From Deltaproteobacteria bacterium (GTDB lineage: Bacteria; Desulfobacterota; Desulfuromonadia; Geobacterales; Pseudopelobacteraceae): a stretch of 42,048 bases of DNA. Below, piece by piece: positions 25,833-33,180 of the stretch; within the stretch, counting starts at the first letter, position 1, and every line of letters starts with the position of its first letter. The stretch spans positions 1 to 42,048 of the forward strand of contig JAJYCS010000014.1 of NCBI GenBank assembly GCA_021778115.1. Reading direction: 5' to 3'. Below the pieces are notes generated by a model. The model saw nothing but the letters and a program-made list of their open reading frames with translations. It did no database searches and had not been told where the DNA came from. The translations under genes were made by a program, and so were the position numbers.

Positions 25833-26615
25833 ATGGGGAGGAGTCGATCGGCTGCAGTACCGCTCCTGATCATGACCAGTGCTGTTCTCCTGGCCGCCTG
25901 CGGCAGGAAGGGGCCGCTCATTTATCCTGACCTGCTGGTCCCCGAGGCGCCGCAGCAGGTGCAAGTGCAGCAGCTGGGGGACCGCCTGCAACTCTCCTTT
26001 GCCCTGCCTGCCAAGGACCGTGCCGGCAGGGCGTTGCGCGAACCGGTGATAATCCAGGTGCAGCGACGGGAACTCAATCCCGATGAACCGGGGCTCTGCG
26101 GCAGCTCACCCGCGGATTACCTCTCCTTGCTGAAGGTTGACCCTGCATTTCCCGCCCCGGCAATCATGCAAGGAGGGCAGGTGACGTTGCTGGATGCCGG
26201 CGTCCATAGTGGCAAACGTTATCAGTACCGATTGGTGGCCGTTGACCGTGACGGTGCGATCGGCGAGCCGGCTGAGAGCCTGCAGGTGTTGGTTGTGCCA
26301 GCCGTTGCGGCGCCGGTTGTGACCGCTACCCCGGTCTTCGGCGGTATGATCCGGCTTACGATTACCGGTCCGATCCCGTCCGGCTCCGTATTCCTCGGCT
26401 ATCTCCTGTACCGGACCACCGGCGCGGGGCCGTTGCCGCCGATGCCGCTGGTGATTGGCCATGGCGTGACGCCGTATCTGGATCAGACGGTGCAGCGTGG
26501 GATTGAGTACCGTTACGGTGCACGGCTGTTCATGCGGCGGAAAGATGGCGTGGTGATGCTGAGCCGCTGTTCCCGTCCGGTGGCAGTGCGCGCCCAGGAT
26601 TCTCCGACCCCCTGA
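25833..26615 (+). CDS. Lipoprotein with LptM-like N-terminus and fibronectin-like body
   Basis: A 260-residue predicted lipoprotein: hydrophobic signal segment then lipobox LLAAC, with acylated Cys at residue 23. Directly after it comes CGRKGPLIYP, which resembles the CGxKGPL motif of small LptM/YifL lipoproteins. Unlike those short proteins it continues with two apparent beta-rich repeats (QYRLVAVDRDG and EYRYGARLFMRRKDG), typical of fibronectin type III-like domains. In related genomes such a gene often follows argH. The LptM link is a motif-level resemblance only; function is unknown. Confidence 0.75.
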   Translation: MGRSRSAAVPLLIMTSAVLLAACGRKGPLIYPDLLVPEAPQQVQVQQLGDRLQLSFALPAKDRAGRALREPVIIQVQRRELNPDEPGLCGSSPADYLSLLKVDPAFPAPAIMQGGQVTLLDAGVHSGKRYQYRLVAVDRDGAIGEPAESLQVLVVPAVAAPVVTATPVFGGMIRLTITGPIPSGSVFLGYLLYRTTGAGPLPPMPLVIGHGVTPYLDQTVQRGIEYRYGARLFMRRKDGVVMLSRCSRPVAVRAQDSPTP

Positions 26616-26631
26616 AAACCTTTCATCCTGA

Positions 26632-26673
26632 AACAACACGAGGCGACCGGTAACCCGGCCGCCTCGTGTTGTT
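26632..26673. terminator. Strong bidirectional hairpin between lipoprotein gene and atpE
   Basis: Arms 26632-26645 and 26660-26673 are exact 14-bp reverse complements (AACAACACGAGGCG), with an inner CCGG-TAAC-CCGG stem. A-rich and T-rich bases at the outer ends give a terminator-like tail in both directions. It separates the arg operon from the convergent atp genes. Confidence 0.88.
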
Positions 26674-26699
26674 TGCGCGTCTTTTGAGCTGGGATGGCG

Positions 26700-26975
26700 T
26701 TACTTTGCCACCGTCTCCAGGGCCTTCATGGCAACCTCTTTGTAGGGGTTTGCGTAGAGGATGATCAGGGAGACAACCAGGGCGTAGATCGCCAGGGACT
26801 CGATCATGGCCAGACCGATCATCATGGTGGTCAGGATCTTGCCGGAAGCGCCGGGGTTGCGGGAGACGCCTTCAACGGCGCGGCTGACGGCGAAACCTTG
26901 ACCCAGACCGGTGCCGATGGTGCCCAGTGCCATACCGATGCCTGCTGCCAGGATACACATGGTGAAAAAGCTCAT
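26700..26975 (-). CDS. atpE: ATP synthase F0 subunit c
   Basis: A 91-residue two-helix proteolipid forming the rotor ring of F0 in the inner membrane. Helix 1 is Gly-rich (GTIGTGLGQGFAV) with Q26; the loop is SRNPGASGK; helix 2 carries the ion carboxylate E59 in MMIGLAMIESLAIY, followed by S60 and Y64. Gln, Glu-Ser and Tyr at these places match the sodium-binding c-ring pattern, although the Thr that helps in Ilyobacter is Leu61 here. GGAGGT precedes the ATG. It is the last gene of the minus-strand F0 cluster. Confidence 0.97.
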   Translation of the reverse strand: MSFFTMCILAAGIGMALGTIGTGLGQGFAVSRAVEGVSRNPGASGKILTTMMIGLAMIESLAIYALVVSLIILYANPYKEVAMKALETVAK

Positions 26976-27035
26976 TTGTACTACCTCCGTGTGGTGTATG
27001 CTCCTAAACGGTATAGGAGTTAATAGGTTTGGTGG

Positions 27036-27728
27036 TTAGTGGGCCTCTTCCAGGGAACCCTGGATGTAGATCATGGCCAGCAGCATGAAGACGAAGGCCT
27101 GGATGAAGGAGACCAGCACGCCCATCAGCATCATCGGCAGCGGTACCAGGAACGGCGCCAGGCCGAAGAAGATCATCAGCACCAGCTCGTGACCGTTCAT
27201 ATTGCCGAAAAGACGCAGCGTCAACGAGACCGGACGGGAAAGATGGCCGATCACCTCGATAAAGAACATGATCGGGGCCAGCCACCAGATAGGTCCGAGG
27301 AAGTGTTTCAGGTAGTGAAAGCCATGGTGCTTGATACCGACCACGTGGGTGGAGAGGAAGACGATAATGGCACAGGCAGCCGTGGTGTTGATGTTGGCGG
27401 TGGGGGGGTAAAAGCCGGGGATCAGGCCGATCAGGTTGGATACCAGGATGAAGAGGGCAAGGGTTGCCACCAGCGGGAAGAAGGGACGGCCGTGCTCCCC
27501 CATGGTCTCGACGATCATGTTTTCGATGCCGTCGAGCACCACCTCCATGAAGTTCTGCATCCCGCCTGGTACCAGCTGCATGCTGCCGGTGGCGAGCTTT
27601 GAGAGGATCAACAGCAGCGCGATGATCAGCCAGGTGTAGACAATTGCGTTGGCGGCGGCCTCGCCGATATGCAGCATCTCCGCGAGCTGACTGCTGATTA
27701 CCTTCAGGAACAACAGCGGTTCAACCAT
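27036..27728 (-). CDS. atpB: ATP synthase F0 subunit a
   Basis: A 230-residue membrane stator subunit with five or six hydrophobic helices that forms the ion half-channels. The essential Arg is in [19 protein letters not shown], about residues 163-181. [20 protein letters not shown] is the conserved block after helix 2. AGGAGATTGATCA precedes the ATG. It lies 60 nt before atpE and 23 nt after atpI. The subunit b, delta and F1 genes are not next to it, so the complex is encoded in at least two loci. Confidence 0.96.
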   Translation of the reverse strand: MVEPLLFLKVISSQLAEMLHIGEAAANAIVYTWLIIALLLILSKLATGSMQLVPGGMQNFMEVVLDGIENMIVETMGEHGRPFFPLVATLALFILVSNLIGLIPGFYPPTANINTTAACAIIVFLSTHVVGIKHHGFHYLKHFLGPIWWLAPIMFFIEVIGHLSRPVSLTLRLFGNMNGHELVLMIFFGLAPFLVPLPMMLMGVLVSFIQAFVFMLLAMIYIQGSLEEAH

Positions 27729-27751
27729 TGATCAATCTCCTTTATCGTTCA

Positions 27752-28129
27752 CTACCTTAGATGCAGCGTAAAGTACACGGTACAGAGTACAATCATGATA
27801 ACTACCACCGAGAGACCCACCAGGAGGCCGGCGAGTGAAAACAGGCCGGAGGTGAGAATCCAGTAAAGCAGGATGGCTGTCAGGCCTAGGCGCAGCAGAT
27901 AACGGATGACGACATAGGCGGCAGGGCGATGGAGCTGCAACCCGAGGGCCCGCTGCATGATACTGCGCTGCCAGATAAAATTGACGACCGCGATACCGGC
28001 GCCGGCAGCGATGCCGAGTCCCATGGGGCGGCTGAACAGAAACAGGCTGGCCAGCGACAGCACCAGTGCCAGGGTGCTGCTCCCGATGACCACCACCCGA
28101 AGGAGATTGTCCTCATTGGGTCTGATCAC
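27752..28129 (-). CDS. atpI: ATP synthase subunit I-like membrane protein
   Basis: A 125-residue protein with four predicted membrane helices. It matches the AtpI/subunit I type found directly upstream of atpB, which assists c-ring assembly. It has a conserved-looking NFIWQRSIMQRALG loop between helices two and three. The start is a GTG at 28129, overlapping the end of atpZ by 17 nt. Family assignment rests on topology, size and position, since subunit I sequences vary greatly. Confidence 0.8.
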   Translation of the reverse strand: MIRPNEDNLLRVVVIGSSTLALVLSLASLFLFSRPMGLGIAAGAGIAVVNFIWQRSIMQRALGLQLHRPAAYVVIRYLLRLGLTAILLYWILTSGLFSLAGLLVGLSVVVIMIVLCTVYFTLHLR

Positions 28130-28349
28130 GGTTCAATTTGCCGATCTCCCGGTGGGTGATGACGTAGACATTTTTGAAACCGGCAGCTATGCCGATTACC
28201 GTGAATATCCAGAAGAACCAGGGGCTGCTGTTAAACCAGCGGTCCATTGTCAGGCCGAACCAGACCCCGATGCCGATGGCCAGGGCCACCGAGATCCCCA
28301 TACTGGAGACCATGCCGAGATTACGAAAAAGATCACGAAGTTCGCTCAC
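28113..28349 (-). CDS. atpZ: AtpZ/AtpI-family small membrane protein
   Basis: A 78-residue protein with two membrane helices (GISVALAIGIGVWFGLTMD and the segment FFWIFTVIGIAAGFKNVYV) joined by a short Trp/Asp turn. This is the AtpZ pattern; AtpZ-AtpI pairs have been reported as a channel or assembly aid for F0. The GTG start at 28349 follows GGGGGAAAA. It heads the atpZ-atpI-atpB-atpE group, 83 nt after the hemL stop. A shared GTATAC element lies 23 nt upstream. Confidence 0.83.
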   Translation of the reverse strand: MSELRDLFRNLGMVSSMGISVALAIGIGVWFGLTMDRWFNSSPWFFWIFTVIGIAAGFKNVYVITHREIGKLNRDQTQ

Positions 28350-28432
28350 TTTTCCCCCGGGCCGGTCTTAATTGTATACAAAACCTGTCTCACATATCAT
28401 GAACGATAGAATCCTGTCAACCCACTTGATGA
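28350..28432 (-). promoter_or_regulatory. Upstream region of atpZ with TTGTATACAA palindrome
   Basis: The 83-bp gap between hemL and atpZ, read on the minus strand, contains TTGACA just after the hemL stop and the palindrome TTGTATACAA at 28372-28381. The 12-mer GTTTTGTATACA (28384 to 28373) is repeated exactly upstream of nuoA. This suggests a separate, regulated promoter for the F0 genes. The -10 element is not clear. Confidence 0.5.
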
Positions 28433-29719
28433 TCAGACGATCAGCCTGAAACATCTGGCGGCTGCCGCGACGGTGGCGTCGATATCGGCTTGGCTGTGGC
28501 TGCTGGAGATGAAAGCGGTCTCGAATTGTGAGGGGGCCAGATAGACCCCCTCATCCAACATCGCCTTGAAGTAGGCGGCAAAGGCGCGGGTGTCGCAGGC
28601 CGCGGCAGTTCCCCAGTCATACACCTCTTCGGCGGTGAAGAAGGCGCAGAACATGCTGCCCACTCTGGTGGTGAACAGGGGGTAACCGGCCGTCTTGGCC
28701 GCCTTGGCAATTCCCGTGGCGAGGGCTGCCGCCTTGTCTTCCAGTTTCTGGTAGAAACCTGGCTGCCGGAGGAGTTTCAGGGTCTCAATGCCGGCGGTCA
28801 TGGCCAGGGGGTTGCCGGAGAGTGTCCCAGCCTGATAGATGCCACCGGAGGGGGAGAGTTGTTCCATGATCTCGCGTTTGCCGCCAAAGGCCCCCACCGG
28901 CAGCCCACCGCCGATGATCTTGCCCAGGGTGGTCATGTCCGGGGTGACGCCGTAGACCTCCTGGGCGCCGCCGTAGGCAACGCGAAAGCCGGACATCACC
29001 TCGTCAAATATGAGGATGATCCCTTCATTGCTGCACAGTTCTCGCAGCCCTTCGAGAAAGCCGGGGCGGGGCGGGATGGTCCCCATGTTGCCGGCCACCG
29101 GTTCCAGGATGATGCAGGCGATCTGGCCCGGATGGTCGGTGACCAGTTTTTTTACCGAATCGAGGCTGTTGTATTCTGCAGTCAGGGTATGCTTGGCGAA
29201 GTCTGCCGGGACGCCGGGGGAATCGGGCACGCCGAAGGTGGCGGCGCCTGAGCCGGCCTTGACCAGCAGGGAGTCGGCGTGACCGTGGTAGCAGCCGGAG
29301 AACTTGAGGATCGTGTCGCGGCCGGTATAGCCGCGGGCAAGTCGAATGGCGCTCATGGTCGCCTCGGTGCCGGAGCTGACCATCCGGACCATCTCGATGG
29401 AGGGGACGGCGTCGATCACCATCTGGGCAAGGGTGATCTCCAGCTCGGTGGGGGCGCCGAAGCTCGAGCCGCTCTCCAGGCAGCGTTTGACCGCTGCTAC
29501 AACCTGGGGGTGACAGTGGCCGAGGATCATCGGACCCCAGGAACCGACATAGTCGATATAGTTGTTGCCGTCTTCATCAAAGATATGGCTGCCGGCTGCC
29601 TGTTTGATAAAAATCGGGTCGGCGCCCACCGATTTGAAGGCCCTGACCGGACTGTTGACCCCGCCGGGGATGATCTGTTTGGCCGTGGTGAAGAGTTCAC
29701 GGGAACGGGCATGGAGCAT
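28433..29719 (-). CDS. hemL: Glutamate-1-semialdehyde 2,1-aminomutase
   Basis: A 428-residue PLP enzyme giving 5-aminolevulinate in the C5 route to heme, needed by cytochrome-rich Geobacter-type cells. Motifs: [10 protein letters not shown] near the N-terminus, [18 protein letters not shown], the Asp in [11 protein letters not shown], and the PLP Lys in [29 protein letters not shown] lies directly upstream of the ATG at 29719. It is divergent from nuoA and followed at 83 nt by atpZ, with which it may be partly co-transcribed. Confidence 0.97.
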   Translation of the reverse strand: MLHARSRELFTTAKQIIPGGVNSPVRAFKSVGADPIFIKQAAGSHIFDEDGNNYIDYVGSWGPMILGHCHPQVVAAVKRCLESGSSFGAPTELEITLAQMVIDAVPSIEMVRMVSSGTEATMSAIRLARGYTGRDTILKFSGCYHGHADSLLVKAGSGAATFGVPDSPGVPADFAKHTLTAEYNSLDSVKKLVTDHPGQIACIILEPVAGNMGTIPPRPGFLEGLRELCSNEGIILIFDEVMSGFRVAYGGAQEVYGVTPDMTTLGKIIGGGLPVGAFGGKREIMEQLSPSGGIYQAGTLSGNPLAMTAGIETLKLLRQPGFYQKLEDKAAALATGIAKAAKTAGYPLFTTRVGSMFCAFFTAEEVYDWGTAAACDTRAFAAYFKAMLDEGVYLAPSQFETAFISSSHSQADIDATVAAAARCFRLIV

Positions 29720-29993
29720 GGCTGACCTCCTGATTCGTATCGGAATGCCCCCGTCTTGTACCGGTGGCCGACCGGTTTGTCAATCGCTTCTCGGCGCCCG
29801 TGACGGCTGTCTAATGCCCCCAGCCGGCAGGACGCTCCGTGGAGCGATAACGGTGAAACTGGTGTAGCGGAGATTGCGTGGATGGGGGAAAAAGTGCTTG
29901 ACAACCTGCCGCGAAATGAAATAGGTTTGGTGCGTTTTGTATACAGTATACTTCGTAACTATTTGATTTATCAGATCGGGGAGGTTGTAACAG
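29720..29993. promoter_or_regulatory. Divergent hemL / nuoA control region
   Basis: The 274-bp region holds both promoters. On the nuoA side there is TTGACA at 29898-29903 without a good -10 at standard distance, then GTATACAGTATAC at 29939-29951, two GTATAC hexamers forming a palindrome. The 12-mer GTTTTGTATACA at 29934-29945 recurs upstream of atpZ. A GGGGAGG ribosome site precedes the nuoA ATG. A small CGCTCC-GT-GGAGCG hairpin is at 29833-29846. Nothing coding is seen. Confidence 0.5.
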
Positions 29994-30350
29994 ATGCTTG
30001 GAACCTATCTGCCTATTATCGTCCTGCTGGGCGTGGCAATTGCCTTCGGCCTTGGCTCCGTTGTGCTCTCGTCGCTGATCGGCGAGAAGAAGGTGACACC
30101 GGTGAAGGTGGCGCCGTACGAGTGCGGTATCGACCCGGTGGGCACCGCCCGTGAGCGGTTTTCGATCAAGTTCTATCTGATCGCCATGCTGTTTATCCTG
30201 TTCGATATTGAAGCGGTCTTTCTCTACCCCTGGGCCATCCTCTACAAGAAGCTGGGCCTGTTCGGGCTGGTGGAGATGGGGCTGTTTATCATCATCCTGT
30301 TTGTCGGTTATATCTATGTCTGGAAAAAAGGAGCACTGGAATGGGAGTAA
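29994..30350 (+). CDS. nuoA: NADH-quinone oxidoreductase subunit A
   Basis: A 118-residue membrane subunit of complex I with three hydrophobic helices. The loop after helix 1 has the conserved [19 protein letters not shown], including the Cys near residue 42, and helix 2 has the acidic [13 protein letters not shown]. First gene of the nuo operon; it overlaps nuoB by 10 nt. Regulatory elements lie upstream at 29898-29951. Confidence 0.97.
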   Translation: MLGTYLPIIVLLGVAIAFGLGSVVLSSLIGEKKVTPVKVAPYECGIDPVGTARERFSIKFYLIAMLFILFDIEAVFLYPWAILYKKLGLFGLVEMGLFIIILFVGYIYVWKKGALEWE

Positions 30351-30850
30351 ATCAGCCCCTCGGTGACAATATCATTGTGACCTCCCTTGACAAGCTGGTC
30401 AACTGGACCCGGAAGTCGTCCATCTGGCCGATGACCTTCGGTCTGGCCTGCTGCGCCATTGAGATGATGGCGGCTGGCGCCTCCCACCACGACCTCGACC
30501 GCTTCGGGATCATTTTCCGCGCCTCACCGCGTCAATCCGACTGCATCATTATCGCCGGCACGGTGACCAAGAAGATGCTGCCGGTCATCAAGACGGTCTA
30601 TGAGCAGATGCCTGAGCCCAAGTGGGTGATCGCCATGGGCGCCTGCGCCTGCTCCGGCGGTATCTTCGACACCTACAGCGTGGTGCAGGGTATCGATGAG
30701 GCGCTGCCGGTGGATGTCTACGTGCCCGGCTGTCCCCCCCGCCCCGAGGCGTTGCTGTACGGCATCCTCAAGCTGCAGGACAAGATCATGAACGAACGCA
30801 ACTCCTTTGGCGCCGCCTTCGGTCTGGGTGAGCGGGTCTCCGTCGCCTAG
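30341..30850 (+). CDS. nuoB: NADH-quinone oxidoreductase subunit B
   Basis: A 169-residue peripheral-arm subunit holding the terminal [4Fe-4S] cluster N2 that reduces quinone. Ligands are C37 and C38 (tandem pair in [10 protein letters not shown]), C102 and C131 ([10 protein letters not shown]); spacing agrees with known NuoB proteins. The ATG lies 10 nt inside nuoA. A 54-nt T-rich gap follows before nuoC, with no hairpin. Confidence 0.97.
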   Translation: MGVNQPLGDNIIVTSLDKLVNWTRKSSIWPMTFGLACCAIEMMAAGASHHDLDRFGIIFRASPRQSDCIIIAGTVTKKMLPVIKTVYEQMPEPKWVIAMGACACSGGIFDTYSVVQGIDEALPVDVYVPGCPPRPEALLYGILKLQDKIMNERNSFGAAFGLGERVSVA

Positions 30851-30904
30851 GGTTGATTTTTTTGTTTTTATAACACTACTTCGGTCTGAAAAGGTTTCGA
30901 CGCT

Positions 30905-31393
30905 ATGGCAGACACAAATCGCGCCGTTGAAAAGCTGCAGGGCAAGTTCGCCGCCTCCATCCTGGAGGTGAAACAGGATCGTGGCGACTGGATCGTCACG
31001 GTGAAGAAGGAGGAGATCATCCCCGTGCTCTCCTTTTTGAAGAAGGAGTGCGCCTTCTCAATGCTGACCGACGTGACCGCGGTCGATTATCTGGGCAAGC
31101 TGGATGACCGGTTCATGATGGTCTATCAGCTGACCTCGGTGGCACACAAGGATCGCATCAGGATCAAGGCGCCGGTCAGCGAGGCGGACTGCCGTATCGG
31201 GAGCGCCACGCAGGTGTTCGCATCGGCCGGCTGGCTGGAGCGGGAGGTGTATGACCTGTTCGGGATCACCTTTGACAAACACCCGGACCTCCGGCGCATC
31301 TTGATGACGGATGATTGGGTCGGTCACCCGCTGCGGAAGGATTACCCGCTGCAAGGGCCTGGCCGCGAGCCGTACAAGGGCCGACTGTCCTGA
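30905..31393 (+). CDS. nuoC: NADH-quinone oxidoreductase subunit C
   Basis: A 162-residue 30-kDa-type subunit of the complex I connecting module, separate from NuoD rather than fused as in E. coli. The C-terminal signature ERE(V)YDLFGITFDKHPDLRRIL is present, split here as WLEREVYDLFGI and FDKHPDLRRIL, followed by GHPLRKDYPL. No cofactor. The distance to nuoD is 37 nt. Confidence 0.96.
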   Translation: MADTNRAVEKLQGKFAASILEVKQDRGDWIVTVKKEEIIPVLSFLKKECAFSMLTDVTAVDYLGKLDDRFMMVYQLTSVAHKDRIRIKAPVSEADCRIGSATQVFASAGWLEREVYDLFGITFDKHPDLRRILMTDDWVGHPLRKDYPLQGPGREPYKGRLS

Positions 31394-31430
31394 TTTTGAG
31401 CTGACTATCTAACGAGTAACGAGGCGATAC

Positions 31431-32603
31431 ATGGCGAACACAGAGATCATGACCGTTAACATGGGCCCCCAGCATCCCAGTACTCACGGCGTTCTGCAGC
31501 TGGTTGTCGAGTTGGACGGCGAGACCATCGTCAAGGTGGATCCGGTTATCGGCTATCTGCACCGTGGTGTTGAAAAGTTGTCTGAATACCGCACCTATCA
31601 TCAGACCCTTCCCCTGACCGACCGGATGGACTACCTGGCCCCCATGGCCAACAACCTGGGCTATATCCTGACCGTCGAAAAACTGCTCGGTATCGAGGTG
31701 CCGGAGCGGGCCCGGGTGATCCGGGTGATCATGAACGAGATGGCCCGCCTGCAGTCCCACTTGGTCTGGCTGGCAACTCACGCCCTGGATATCGGCGCCA
31801 TGACCGTCTTCATCTACGCCTTCCGCGAGCGTGAAGTGATCATGGAAACCTACGAATTGATCTCCGGCGCCCGGATGACCTCCAACTTCTTCCGCGCCGG
31901 CGGCCTTTCCCAGGATGTCCCTCCCGAGTTCGAGAAGAAGGTGCGTGATTTTGTTGCATCCATGCCGGGCTATCTGGATACCTATGAAGGGCTGTTGACC
32001 AATAACCCGATCTGGCGCAAGCGGACCATCGGCAACGGGGTCATCTCCGCTGAGGACGCCACCGACTTCGGCATCACCGGGCCTGCCCTGCGCGGTTCCG
32101 GGGTCGATTTCGACCTGCGCCGCGATATCCCGTACTGCGGCTATGAAAAGTACCAGTTCAAGGTCCCGACCGGCACGAACTGTGATACCTACGACCGGTA
32201 CAAGGTCCGTATCGTTGAGATGCGTGAGTCCTGCAAGATCATCGAGCAGGCCCTGGCCGAGCTGAAACCGGGGCCGGTGCTGGCCGATGCGCCGCAGGTC
32301 TGCTATCCACCCAAGGAGTCCGTCTACAACTCCATCGAAGGGCTGATTCATCACTTCAAGATCGCCAGCGAAGGTTATCCGGTGCCCGAGGGGGAGGTCT
32401 TCGTCTCCATTGAAAACCCCAAGGGCGAGCTGGGCTACTACATCGTCAGTGACGGGAGTGCAAAGCCCTACCGGATGCGTGTCCGTCCCCCTTCATTCGT
32501 CAACCTGCAGGCCATTGAGAAGATGACGAAGGGCGCCATGATCGCCGACCTGGTGGCCGTGATCGGTACCATGGACGTGGTACTGGGCGAGATTGACCGC
32601 TAA
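31431..32603 (+). CDS. nuoD: NADH-quinone oxidoreductase subunit D
   Basis: A 390-residue 49-kDa-type subunit that with NuoB forms the quinone site. It opens with NMGPQHPSTHGVLQL, containing the quinone-binding HPSTHG, and has GYLHRGVEKL and a C-terminal DVVLGEIDR. The nickel-binding Cys pairs of related hydrogenase large subunits are absent, as expected for complex I. nuoE begins 28 nt later. Confidence 0.97.
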   Translation: MANTEIMTVNMGPQHPSTHGVLQLVVELDGETIVKVDPVIGYLHRGVEKLSEYRTYHQTLPLTDRMDYLAPMANNLGYILTVEKLLGIEVPERARVIRVIMNEMARLQSHLVWLATHALDIGAMTVFIYAFREREVIMETYELISGARMTSNFFRAGGLSQDVPPEFEKKVRDFVASMPGYLDTYEGLLTNNPIWRKRTIGNGVISAEDATDFGITGPALRGSGVDFDLRRDIPYCGYEKYQFKVPTGTNCDTYDRYKVRIVEMRESCKIIEQALAELKPGPVLADAPQVCYPPKESVYNSIEGLIHHFKIASEGYPVPEGEVFVSIENPKGELGYYIVSDGSAKPYRMRVRPPSFVNLQAIEKMTKGAMIADLVAVIGTMDVVLGEIDR

Positions 32604-32631
32604 CCTGAGACCGGAAAAGGAGACGCCGCCG

Positions 32632-33150
32632 ATGAGCGAAGCGGTTGCTGACACGACACAGACCGAGATGCAAGAAGAGTCGCCGTTTGATCCGACCAAA
32701 GCGGAACAGGTGATTGAGCGATATAAGGATATCCCCGGCAATCTGATGCCGGTCCTGCAGGGGGTTCAGGATGAATATGGGTACATCCCCAAGGCGGCCG
32801 TGGAACTGATCGCCGACCGTCTGAATGTCTACCCAAGCCAGATCTATGGTGTGCTCACCTTTTACGCCCAGTTCCACCTCAAGCCACGCGGCAAGTACAT
32901 CATCCGGGTTTGTATGGGTACCGCCTGCCACGTCCTAGGGGCTGAGCGGATTCGGGAGACCTTCCATGAGCGGATCGGCATCGGCCATGCCGAGACCACT
33001 CCGGACAAACGGTTCACCTTCGAACTGGTGGCCTGCCTCGGGGCATGTGGTATGGCACCCCTGGCCATGGTCAACGATGAGACCTACGGCAAGATGACCG
33101 TCCAGAAGGTTGATGAGATCGTCAAGGAATATTCTTCGCTCCCGCTCTAG
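32632..33150 (+). CDS. nuoE: NADH-quinone oxidoreductase subunit E
   Basis: A 172-residue thioredoxin-like [2Fe-2S] subunit of the NADH dehydrogenase module. Ligands are C94 and C99 (VCMGTACHV) and C135 and C139 (ACLGACG). A variable, acidic stretch of about 20 residues precedes the helical N-terminal domain. I chose the ATG at 32632, preceded by AAAAGGAG, over a non-ATG in-frame start at 32593 that would overlap nuoD. Confidence 0.96.
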   Translation: MSEAVADTTQTEMQEESPFDPTKAEQVIERYKDIPGNLMPVLQGVQDEYGYIPKAAVELIADRLNVYPSQIYGVLTFYAQFHLKPRGKYIIRVCMGTACHVLGAERIRETFHERIGIGHAETTPDKRFTFELVACLGACGMAPLAMVNDETYGKMTVQKVDEIVKEYSSLPL

Positions 33151-33180
33151 CTACGGGGCGTTCGTCAGGGGACAGAACAT

